64,000 bases of DNA from positions 558,001 through 622,000 of the forward strand of contig NZ_JRPR02000001.1 in assembly GCF_000763135.2 (NCBI RefSeq), read 5' to 3'. Within the stretch, counting starts at the first letter, position 1, and each line of letters begins with the position of its first letter. Positions 7,199 through 15,768 of this stretch are shown here, one piece after another. The translations under genes were made by a program, and so were the position numbers. The notes under the pieces are model-generated. The model was not told the DNA's origin. It made no database searches and was given only the letters and a program-made list of their open reading frames with translations. The stretch is from Helicobacter jaachi. GTDB taxonomy: Bacteria > Campylobacterota > Campylobacteria > Campylobacterales > Helicobacteraceae.

Positions 7199-9375
7199 TT
7201 AATAATTCCACACATATTTAACAAAGATATTTCTGCCCGGCTCTACAAGGGGGTTTGTTAGGGCGATGTTATTGCTGATATTTTGCACAGTGGCGGGGTT
7301 ACGCCCTACCACATCAAAGAGGTTATTTGCTCCTATGATTAGCTCCATATCCTGCATACCCTTAGCAAACGCCCCAAGCTTTAAGCCTAGCATAATATCT
7401 GTCATGGTGTAGGCGGTTGTTTCTCTCTCCTGCTCAGAATCTATGCGCGTTTTTGCGCCATAAGCCCTTTGCGTGAGATTGAAATACCATGCATTAAAGT
7501 TTAGCTGCATAGACACGCGCCCATAAAATGGCGCAAGATAGGGGATAGGCTTATTATCAGTAGTGTTCTGCCCATAATTATACGCGCCCATATAGGAGAT
7601 ATAGAGCATATCATTTAAAAAGCTATGTCGTCCCTCTAGCTCCGCGCCTGTGATATAAGCCTTGCCAATGTTGTTGTAAGTTTGAATCCGATTAAAACTC
7701 GGGTCTTGATAAGTGGTCATAGCAATCATATCTGTGTAGCGCGTATAGAATCCAATGAGCGAAATAAAGTGATTATCGCTTTGGATTCTAAAGCCAAATT
7801 CTGCAGTTTGGGAGTATTCAGGCTTTAGTAGTGGATTTGGCAGTGAATTTTCCGAGCCACCGCTAGGTGAGCCAGCCATACGCCGCCATGCTGCGGGGGC
7901 TTTGAAATTATGGCTTATGTTTATCACATTGCTAATATAGTCATTGAAAAAATACACCGAGCCTAGTGCGCCTGTGAGCGCGCCTTGATTAATCATACTA
8001 TTTTCATCAAAGAGCCTCGTGGCTTCTTGAAAGAGTGCATTATTTTGGTTGTTAATTTCTATATCAGAGCGTGTTTTAGAAATGGTAGTGATGACATAAT
8101 CCCCCCTTGCAGAAGCAGAGAGATTCCATGATTGCGTGGCTTTAAAGTCATCTTTAGCAAATATAGCAATATCTGTGGTGTGTGATGGGCGATTATTTTT
8201 AATCACAGAATTTGCTACTAGATTCTCAACGCGCACTTGTGTGGGGGAAATGGTGCTCTCCACCTCTGCGCCATAGGTGAGATTATGTTTGCCTGCTAGG
8301 GTGTTAAAGATTAAGCGCCCGCCAAAGTAGTTGTTATTATAGACTTTGTTGTGCATGCTGCCACCACCAGCTAGGAGGCGGTTATTCCAAATATCTGTAT
8401 CCCAGTGGCGATAGTAGAGATACGCCTCCATAGAATCTGCAAAGCTAAGATTATGTTTTTTTAGCCCTGCGCGTAAATAATACTCTACCAAAGGGTCTTC
8501 TTTAAAATATATGCCATAGCTGCTGCCCGGCGCTACGCCAAGCCCGCCTGCGCGGTGAGATTCTACCCTCGCGTAGCGTCCTTGCAGATAGTATCTTGTG
8601 GCGTTTTGGTTAGTGTAGCCGATGTTAAAATCCACGCCTATATAATTAAAGCTAGAGTTTTTTGCTTTCCTTGAGCCATTTTCTTTAATAGGCGTGGTGT
8701 AATCCTCCGCGCTTTTACCGCTAAAGCCAATGAGCATATCCCAGCCATTGCCTCCGCCTAGCACTTCAGCGCGCCCGCTAAAGAGATTATTCACGCTGCC
8801 ATATTCTAATGCGCGGATTCTTGCTGTGGCTTTAAAAGTTTCTCCACCGATGTTGTAAGTGCTTTTACGCGAGCGGAAATTTACCACACCAGTCATAGCA
8901 TTACTCCCATAAAGCGAGCTAGCCGGTCCGCGCATAATTTCAATGGCTTCAAAGGCATAGGGGTCTAGCATATTAAACTCTAATGTGTTGCGCCCGCTGT
9001 ATTTCACGCCATCAATGGTTACAATAGAGCGCTCATCATCAGAATTTTGCCCGCGGAATGAGATTTGTCCATTTACACCGCCACTGCGCGAATACAAAAT
9101 GCCCGGCGCGGCGTATTCAATAAGACTTTGGATACTGCCTTGCGTGCCTTTTTGCAATAGCTCTTTAGATTCTATAATATCTATAGATTGAGGCTGTAGC
9201 TCAATTGGCGTTTCACTCATAGTAACTTCAGCCTTTATGGTGGCTTGGTTGAGTTTGACAGAGGAGACTTTATCCGCAGGCATATTATCTATTGCCCCCC
9301 CCCCGTTACATTTTCATTAGCAAAAAGTTCGCTTGAAAGCACAAGCGAGACAACTAATACTTGAGTAATTTTCAT
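7199..9375 (-). CDS. TonB-dependent outer-membrane receptor 2 (phase OFF by frameshift)
   Basis: The true start is the ATG at 9375, after AAAGGAGC, giving signal peptide MKITQVLVVSLVLSSELFA and then NENVTGGG. With ten G at 9295-9304 the frame runs to Q and TAG, so the product is about 28 residues. The plug and barrel (from the codons around 9283 to 7199) are intact in another frame: FRGQNSDDERSIVTIDGVKY, RGPASSLYGSNAMTGVVNF, terminus FVKYVWNY. Total length 2177 bases is two past a multiple of three, so 11 or 8 G would restore about 725 residues. It is very close to receptor 1 in the plug and early barrel and differs more in later loops. It is the middle gene of a tandem triplet, 21 bases after receptor 3. 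Confidence 0.88.
9295..9304 (-). repeat. Phase-variation G tract (10) in receptor 2, OFF
   Basis: The coding context is GTAAC-G10-CAATAG. With ten G the next codons are CAA TAG (stop). Eleven or eight G would place GCA ATA GAT in frame with the receptor body. It sits at the same position as the tract in receptor 1. Confidence 0.9.
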
Positions 9376-9396
9376 ATTTGCTCCTTTAAGATTAAT

Positions 9397-11594
9397 TTAA
9401 TAATTCCACACATATTTAACAAAAATATTTCTGCCCGGCTCTACAAGGGGATTTGTAAGCCTCATACCATCGCGGTTTGCTACAGTTGCGGCAAGCTGTG
9501 TTACTGGATTTCTGCCCACTTCATTAAAGAGATTATTTACGCCTAAAATAAATTGCATATCCTCCATATTGCTAGAAAAATAGCCTAGATTTACCCCTGC
9601 GATTAAATCTGTCATCACATAGCCGGGGAGTTTAATCTCCTCTTGCACATCAATGCGGTCTTTTCTCCCATAGCCGCGCTCTGTGAGTGAGATATACATC
9701 GGGCGGAAATTAAGACGGAAAGTGATTTGCCCATAAAGTGGCGCGACATACATAATTGGCTTATTCCTTGTCTCATCTTGGGCGTAGTTATATGAGCCTA
9801 CATAGTTGATAGTGAGCAAATCATCAAAAAAGTTATGCTTGCCCTCTAGCTCAGCACCAGTGATATAGGCTTTGCCGATGTTTGTATAAAAGCTTGGCAC
9901 ACCGGACTGCACACTTGCTAGCGCAATTTTATTTGTGTAGCGCGTATAGAATCCAATGAGCGACATAAAGTGATTATCGCTTTGGATTCTAAAGCCAAAT
10001 TCGGCTGTTTGGGAATATTCAGGCTTTAAGTTTGGATTAACCATACTGCCTGCGTTACCATTAGCAGCAGGTGCGCCTAAACGGGTGCTTGCGCCTGTGG
10101 CTTTGTAGTTATGGCTAATGTTTATCACATTGCTAATGTAATCATTGAAAAAATACACCGAGCCTAGCATACCTGTGAGCGCGCCCTCATGCATAGTAGA
10201 ATTATCATTGATAGTTTTTAAAATATCCTCACGAAGTGGATTGCCTGTTAATCCAGCAAGTTCTGCACCGGAGGGAGTTTTACCATAAGTCATTAAGATA
10301 TAATCCCCTCTTGCAGAGCCTTGCAAATGCCATGAATCACTTGCCTTATAGTCATCTTTCACAAATAGCGCAAAATCTGTCGTAGTCGATGGGCGCGAGC
10401 CTGTCCTGCTAGTGCCTTGCAAGGCTGCAGGTGCTACAAGGAAATTTTGTCTTGTGCCTGTGAGCGCGATAGAGCTTTCCACATCTGCGCCATAGGCTAA
10501 ACTATGCTTGCCATAATTGCCATAGAAAATAAGCCGCCCGCCCACATAGTTATTATGATACACCTGCATATGTATGTAGTTGCGAGGAGTGTAGGTGTAG
10601 CCGCTGCGGTTATTCCAAATGTCCGTATCCCAGTGGCGATAATACACATACGCTTCCATAGAATCTGCAAAGCTAAGCTCTTGTTTGGTAAGCCCAGCGC
10701 GCAAGTAGTATTCGCTCAAAGGGTCTTCGGTAACCAAGATTCCATAGCTTGAACCAGGAGCTGCACTCACGCCTGCCCCCCCCCTGCGCGGTGAGATTCT
10801 ACTCTGCTCCAGCGCCCTTGAATATAATAACGAGTGGCATTTTGCGTCGTGTAGCCGATGTTAAAGTCGATGCCATAGGCATTAAAATTTGAATTTTTTG
10901 CCTTGTATGAGCCATTTTCTTTAATAGGCGTGGTGTAATCGCTAGCGGTTTTGGCATTAAAGCCAATGAGCATATCCCAGCCATTACCTCCACCTAGCAC
11001 TTCAGCGCGCCCGCCAAAGAGATTATTCACGCTGCCATATTCTAATGCGCGGATTCTTGCTGTGGCTTTAAAGGTCTCTCCACCGATGTTGTAATTACTC
11101 CTGCGGGAGCGGAAATTAATCACACCATTAATCGCGCTACTCCCATACAGTGAGCTAGATGAGCCGCGTAAAACCTCTACAGATTCAAACGCGTAAGGAT
11201 TAAGCACATTAAAATCAAGCGTGCTGCGCCCAGAGAGCGGCACGCCATCAATGGCAAGGATAGTGTAGCCGTTATTGGTATTCTGCCCGCGCACGCTTAG
11301 CTGCCCATTTATCCCGCCACTGCGCGAGTATAGCACGCCCGGTACAGCTTCTAGCACGCTTTGCATATTGCCTTGAGATTTTTCTAATAATTCTTCTTTT
11401 GGCACGATAGATACAGACTTTGACTGCAGCTCTAAAGGCGTGCTGCTCATTAACACTTGACTATTGATATTTTCTCTCACAACGGATTTTTGTAGCGTTA
11501 CAGACTTTGGCTCATCTGCAAGCACTTGCGTTGTGATACCTAAAATGCTTAAAATCATCGTATAAAAGCGACAAAGGTGGGATTTATGTTTCAT
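9397..11594 (-). CDS. TonB-dependent outer-membrane receptor 3 (phase OFF by frameshift)
   Basis: This is the first and most divergent of the three tandem receptors. The start at 11594 gives MKHKSHLCRFYTMILSILG as signal region, then plug motifs (ILAIDGVPLSGRSTLDFN, RGSSSSLYGSSAINGVINF). Nine G at 10776-10784 shift the frame inside the early barrel, so translation ends after VESHRAGGGQA (about 275 residues). The remaining barrel, to FVKYVWNY at 9397, is intact in another frame. Total length 2198 is two past a multiple of three; ten or seven G would restore a protein of about 732 residues. At this point receptors 1 and 2 read HRAGGL, so the tract appears to have arisen within an ordinary glycine codon pair. 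Confidence 0.88.
10776..10784 (-). repeat. G tract (9) in receptor 3, OFF
   Basis: The coding context is CACCGCGCA-G9-CAGGCG. Nine G give GGG GGG GGG CAG GCG TGA (stop). With ten or seven G the frame is GCA GGC GTG AGT GCA, matching the barrel sequence of the paralogues (APGSSYGI). Unlike the tracts in receptors 1 and 2 it lies in the barrel, not behind the signal peptide. Confidence 0.85.
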
Positions 11595-11633
11595 AAGTAA
11601 TCCTTTTTGAATTGATTAAAAATAAAAGTCGAA

Positions 11634-11668
11634 ATCATATTGCAAAAAATGAAAAAATGCAATATACT
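11634..11668. promoter_or_regulatory. Dyad overlapping two divergent -10 elements
   Basis: Perfect inverted arms ATATTGCA (11637-11644) and TGCAATAT (11658-11665) are separated by 13 A-rich bases. The left arm overlaps a minus-strand -10 (TATGAT, 11639-11634) for the receptor operon. The right arm overlaps a plus-strand -10 (TATACT, 11663-11668) for the gene at 11726. A dimeric repressor bound here could cover both promoters. The arms do not match the H. pylori NikR half-site closely, so the regulator is unknown. Confidence 0.55.
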
Positions 11669-11725
11669 TTCAATGATTTTCTAAAGAAATCGCACAAAAC
11701 TACACAATAAGTCAAGGAGAAAAAG

Positions 11726-13195
11726 ATGAGCAAAAATATGATGATAGTGGAAAGCACGAAGGAAGATACTAAATTAGAGAATCTTTATCAGTATAAAGAT
11801 TTGGCAGACTTTGGGAAAATTGCTTATATCGATGTGGGCGCGTCCGAGCAGGGAAGCACGGCGGCGTATTTTTTGTATAAACATATTTTGCATTATGTGG
11901 ATTTATATGCGGATTTTAAGGATTTAAGGCTTGAGGATTTTTGCGCGCTTGTGCTGCCTTGGGGGATTGATGAGCATTATTTATCGCAATTTAGGGATAA
12001 GATTTTGCATTATTTGCAATCAGGGGGCGTGGTGCTTTCATTTATGAGCAACTATACGCGCATTTTGCCCTTTAGCAGCGAGTATATCGCTAGTCCTACG
12101 CCTATTAGAACGCGTGAAGTAAAAATTGCTAATTCAGATTCTGCGCGTATGATTTTTGATGGCGTGCTGGAGTATGACATTAACCACAGGCGCGGCGTGA
12201 AAGGGTTTTTTAACCGCGGATATTTTGATGTGAGTGCTTTTCCGCATGAGATAGAATCTATCCTTACAGACAGCGATGGGCGCTGCGTGGGCTATGTGGA
12301 TAGAAAATCCACTAAAGGCATTATTTTATCTGCGGCGAATGCGGATTTATTTAGCTTTGGGCTTATGGATAATACCACAGCTAGGCGTATGGGTATCAAT
12401 CTGCTTAAGTGGCTTTCACACGAGCTGCACGCTAAGAGCGAGCTTAAGGCACTGCGCGAGAATGCAAAGCCCTTTAAGGAAGCGCCTTATTTTGGTGAGA
12501 CTTATTTTGACTTTGTGGTAGATAAGACATTACAGAATCTATCAAGCCCACGTTTAAAAAATCTCATCATCACCGGCGGCGCGGCGCATAATCGGTATTT
12601 TTTCACTAACAAAAATGATAAGTATGCGCATTTTTTTAGTAAAAGATGTCATTTCTTGGATTTAGATTCTATAAATTTGGCGGATTTTGATTATGTGGTG
12701 ATTGCCTCGCGCCTAAGCGTGGAGTATTTGACAAAATATAGGCAAAAATTTGTAGATTATTTAGAATCTGGCGGGCATATTGTGTCTTTTGGCGAGGTTA
12801 CGGAGGATTATTTGCCAAATATTTTATGGCGCAATTATCCTGTGAATTTTTGGTGGTGGCTTATACCGGGCGCGAGTATGCCGCTGTATGCTATAGAATC
12901 TGATGGCAGCAAAAACGCGGTGGGGACAAAGGAGGGCTTATTTAGCAAAATGCAAGTAAATGTCGCTAAGTGGCATTATCACGGGGCTTTTTATCCGCCT
13001 AAAAATGCGCAAAATATTTTAGTCAATGAGCTAGGGGAGAGCATTATTTACAAAGATACGAGCTTTAAGGGGCATTTGTATGTGACTTCGCTTGACCCAG
13101 ATTTCCATTTAGGGCAGGGCTTTATGCCTACTACGGAGCCATTTTTTGATACCTTTATGGCGTGGGTGGAGGAGGATATTTTGGCTACAAAATAG
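11726..13195 (+). CDS. Unknown two-domain protein with amidotransferase-like folds, beside metal uptake genes
   Basis: The 489-residue protein has no signal peptide or membrane helix and should be cytoplasmic. Two similar halves are visible. Residues about 30-235 (KIAYIDVGASEQGSTAAYF, ALVLPWGID, LQSGGVVLSFMS) and about 280-485 (NLIITGGAAHNRYFF, YVVIASRLS, LESGGHIVSFGE) each resemble a class I glutamine-amidotransferase or ThuA-like fold. I see no catalytic Cys-His-Glu set in the expected places. The second half has an aromatic/His-rich patch (FWWWLIPG and WHYHGAFYPP). It shares a divergent operator with the receptors and precedes the binding protein. A role in chelate or metal handling is only a guess from context. 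The start has AAGGAG eight bases upstream. Confidence 0.6.
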   Translation: MSKNMMIVESTKEDTKLENLYQYKDLADFGKIAYIDVGASEQGSTAAYFLYKHILHYVDLYADFKDLRLEDFCALVLPWGIDEHYLSQFRDKILHYLQSGGVVLSFMSNYTRILPFSSEYIASPTPIRTREVKIANSDSARMIFDGVLEYDINHRRGVKGFFNRGYFDVSAFPHEIESILTDSDGRCVGYVDRKSTKGIILSAANADLFSFGLMDNTTARRMGINLLKWLSHELHAKSELKALRENAKPFKEAPYFGETYFDFVVDKTLQNLSSPRLKNLIITGGAAHNRYFFTNKNDKYAHFFSKRCHFLDLDSINLADFDYVVIASRLSVEYLTKYRQKFVDYLESGGHIVSFGEVTEDYLPNILWRNYPVNFWWWLIPGASMPLYAIESDGSKNAVGTKEGLFSKMQVNVAKWHYHGAFYPPKNAQNILVNELGESIIYKDTSFKGHLYVTSLDPDFHLGQGFMPTTEPFFDTFMAWVEEDILATK

Positions 13196-13334
13196 TTGCG
13201 ATTTTTACGAAATAGTGCGGCTATCAAGGCTTTGGGCTGTGGCTTTATCGCAGCTTTATATGGTGGCAAACTAGCTTGCGCTACTTCAAATGCTTTATGT
13301 TGGAGCTTTATTTTACTAAGTTTAAGGAGTGATG

Positions 13335-14378
13335 ATGAGACAGATTCTGTATTTTTTGTGTTTTTGTGCATTGCTAGTTTGCGCGCAGGCGGGGGAATTC
13401 CCCTACACATACAAGGGCGAAAAAGGATATAGCGTAGTAATCCCCAAAAAGCCATCGCGCATTATTATAGCCGGCGGTATGTGGCCGCTCCCGCCGCTTA
13501 TTGCGATGCTGCAAGGTCATGCAAAAAATATCGTGTATATGCCGCGAGCGACTAAAAATGCGATTAAATATTCTTTTATTAGTGAAATATACCCCGAATT
13601 AAAGCATATTAAAGATGGTGAGAATGAGAATATTGAGGAGCTGCTGGCGTTGAAGCCTGATTTATTTATGTGCTATGGTGCAAATGTGAAAGTCTGTGAA
13701 GCAATGCGCGCGGCAAATGTGCCGACGATTGAAATAAGTGTGAATAAGTGGCATTATAATTCGTATGAGACGCTTAAGGGTTGGATTGACATTTTAGCGC
13801 CTATTTTAGATGCGCGTGAGCGGGGCGAGAAGCTTTTGGCTTACACTAAGCAGGTTGAAAAGGAAGTGAGTGCTAAGGCGAGCAAGGAGAAAAATAAGCC
13901 TAGAGCTATGGTTATTCACGCATTTGATAGTGAGAAGTCTTTTTCATTAGGTGGAATTTTTGCTGATTATTTGCTAGAAAAAACAGGCGCGATAAATGTC
14001 ATAAGCGGTGAGAGTATGCCTCGAATCACGCTAGAAGAGGCGTATAGGCTAAATCCTGATATTATTTACATTAATAATTTTAACACGCTTGTGCCGGAGG
14101 ATTTGATAGAATCTAAGCTATGGCAGCCCATAAATGCGGTCAAAAATAAGCGAGTGTATAAATTTCCGCTAGGTGCGTATCGTCCTTTTGCGCCGAGTGT
14201 GGATTTGCCTATTTTTATGGAATGGATTTATTATCACAATTATCCACAATATGAGGATAAAGAGAAGTTTTTAGCGCATACGCAAGCATTTTATGAGGAA
14301 TACTTTGGCGTGAAGCTTAGTAAAAAGCAGGTAGAGCGCATTTTCACCCCACAAAAAGCCGCTGGGTTGTTGAAGTGA
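13335..14378 (+). CDS. Periplasmic metal-chelate binding protein (BtuF/CeuE/FecB family)
   Basis: The 347-residue product starts with a signal peptide (MRQILYFLCFCALLVCAQA) and carries the two-lobed periplasmic-binding-protein pattern. IIIAGGMWPLPPLIAML lies near residue 40, IEELLALKPDLFMCYG in the first lobe, LEEAYRLNPDIIYINNF in the second, and the interlobe helix lies at about 150-190. I chose the ATG at 13335 because AAGGAG at 13324-13329 is five bases before it; ATG at 13332 and GTG at 13329 are alternatives. It probably delivers cargo to the permease/ATPase at 3034-4915. The 139-base spacer before it holds no convincing gene. Cargo (nickel, ferric chelate or haem) cannot be read from sequence. 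Confidence 0.85.
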   Translation: MRQILYFLCFCALLVCAQAGEFPYTYKGEKGYSVVIPKKPSRIIIAGGMWPLPPLIAMLQGHAKNIVYMPRATKNAIKYSFISEIYPELKHIKDGENENIEELLALKPDLFMCYGANVKVCEAMRAANVPTIEISVNKWHYNSYETLKGWIDILAPILDARERGEKLLAYTKQVEKEVSAKASKEKNKPRAMVIHAFDSEKSFSLGGIFADYLLEKTGAINVISGESMPRITLEEAYRLNPDIIYINNFNTLVPEDLIESKLWQPINAVKNKRVYKFPLGAYRPFAPSVDLPIFMEWIYYHNYPQYEDKEKFLAHTQAFYEEYFGVKLSKKQVERIFTPQKAAGLLK

Positions 14379-14385
14379 TTTGCTG

Positions 14386-15768
14386 TCATTTATCTTTTGC
14401 AAACGATAATGCATGTTCTTTCATGGCTAGAAAAGTATCTTGATAGAAACTTGGCTGTGTGCTGTCCAACACATAGCGCGCGAGCTTTTCCATTTCGGCT
14501 TTTGGTTCGATATGCGTGCCATACCCTTCCTGTATCTTTTGCACAGCAATTTGCACATCTTTGTAGGATTGTATGGGTAGGGTATTGGCTAGGTATTTGT
14601 AGGGTGATGGATTGGGATTAAATAATATAGCTGGCTTTTTGAAATTAATAGATTCTAGAGTAATTGTTCCATCAAAGCTTGCGACAGCTTGACATTTTGG
14701 GAGAATTGATTTTGATGGAAGTTCTAGGCTAAGCAACACTGTATTAGGGACGTTCTGAATCTGCTTGTAAAATTCAATATTTTTAAAAAATTCAATATTG
14801 TGCATAAAATAAGTTGTGAGTTCATCATTGAGCATAAATTGATGTGGGTGTTCCTTAACATAAAGTTTCCAGCCCTTTGGTAGAGCTTTGGAGAGCATTC
14901 TTATTGCGGTGAGTTGAGATTCAAAAACTGTGCGTCCAATGATAGCTGCTTCTGGCTCAAGATGCAGGCTATAATATATGAATTTTTCTTCAAAACTAGC
15001 TATGGTAGAGTGTTTTTTATAGTAGGCTAACATTTTTTTATATTTTAAAAACGAAGCGAATTTTGTAAAGAAATTATAGGGAATACCTAGTTTATCAGAT
15101 GTAAAATTAAATTTTTTTAAATGCACAATAAATTCGACAAGAATCTGTCCGCCTATTTTTCTCACAAAATGTCTAATTCTTGATTTTAAAGTAGATGATG
15201 TATCTCCATAAGTGATATAGTCGTAAAAAAGATTTCTCTCAAGGATAGAGACATTGCACTTTTTGTGTGATAAAAAAATATCTGTATTATAATTATGTGT
15301 AAAGATAATATCATTAATGCCTAATAGTGTATATGAAGGAATATTGAGCATTTTAGCTAGACCAAATGGGACAAGATGATTGGGCGTTCCTAAAAGCATT
15401 TCGGCACAAATAACGCAATCTATCTTTTGGGTCGAAAATATATGTGAGAAAAATGATAAATGTTGATGATAGATATCCTTTGCCAAAGGATTATTAAGCA
15501 TTATACGATGCAGCATGGTTTCTATGTCTATTTGAATATGCTTCATTTTAGCGATGAGGGCATAGTCAATAGATTCTACATCTTTTAATGCAGGAAGATT
15601 CATATAGTCAAGCACATGTGTAATACGCGATTTATGCTGTTTGATAAGTGAGGATACTTGCGGATAGTGATATTCGCATACCAAGACACAAACATCGATA
15701 TTTGGCTGGTATTCGAGTATGTAACGCAAGAATTTTCCATCTCTATCAAGTAAAATAATATTGTTCAT
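14386..15768 (-). CDS. Capsule-type polysaccharide biosynthesis protein (GT-B like), paralogue A
   Basis: The 460-residue protein resembles the capsule polysaccharide biosynthesis family (KpsS/LipB-like; PF05159 is my assignment from motifs). Visible signatures are FIYYSLHLEPEAA, LPKGWKLYVKEHPHQFM, and CQAVASFDGTITLESINFKKPAILF, which resembles the nucleotide-sugar or acceptor site of GT-B enzymes. It starts with MNNIILLDRDGK like its upstream paralogue, overlaps that gene by four bases (ATGA), and ends seven bases from the convergent binding-protein gene. It likely acts on a cell-surface glycan; donor and acceptor are unknown. Confidence 0.65.
   Translation of the reverse strand: MNNIILLDRDGKFLRYILEYQPNIDVCVLVCEYHYPQVSSLIKQHKSRITHVLDYMNLPALKDVESIDYALIAKMKHIQIDIETMLHRIMLNNPLAKDIYHQHLSFFSHIFSTQKIDCVICAEMLLGTPNHLVPFGLAKMLNIPSYTLLGINDIIFTHNYNTDIFLSHKKCNVSILERNLFYDYITYGDTSSTLKSRIRHFVRKIGGQILVEFIVHLKKFNFTSDKLGIPYNFFTKFASFLKYKKMLAYYKKHSTIASFEEKFIYYSLHLEPEAAIIGRTVFESQLTAIRMLSKALPKGWKLYVKEHPHQFMLNDELTTYFMHNIEFFKNIEFYKQIQNVPNTVLLSLELPSKSILPKCQAVASFDGTITLESINFKKPAILFNPNPSPYKYLANTLPIQSYKDVQIAVQKIQEGYGTHIEPKAEMEKLARYVLDSTQPSFYQDTFLAMKEHALSFAKDK

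Noticed and set aside
9361-9546. Plus-strand frames opposite the receptor and other minus-strand genes
   Set aside because: They are mirror readings of long, clearly conserved genes and lack start signals of their own.
13196-13334. A plus-strand TTG-started frame between the unknown gene and the binding-protein gene
   Set aside because: It runs into the binding-protein gene in another frame, has no ribosome site or conserved pattern, and reads like out-of-frame coding sequence.
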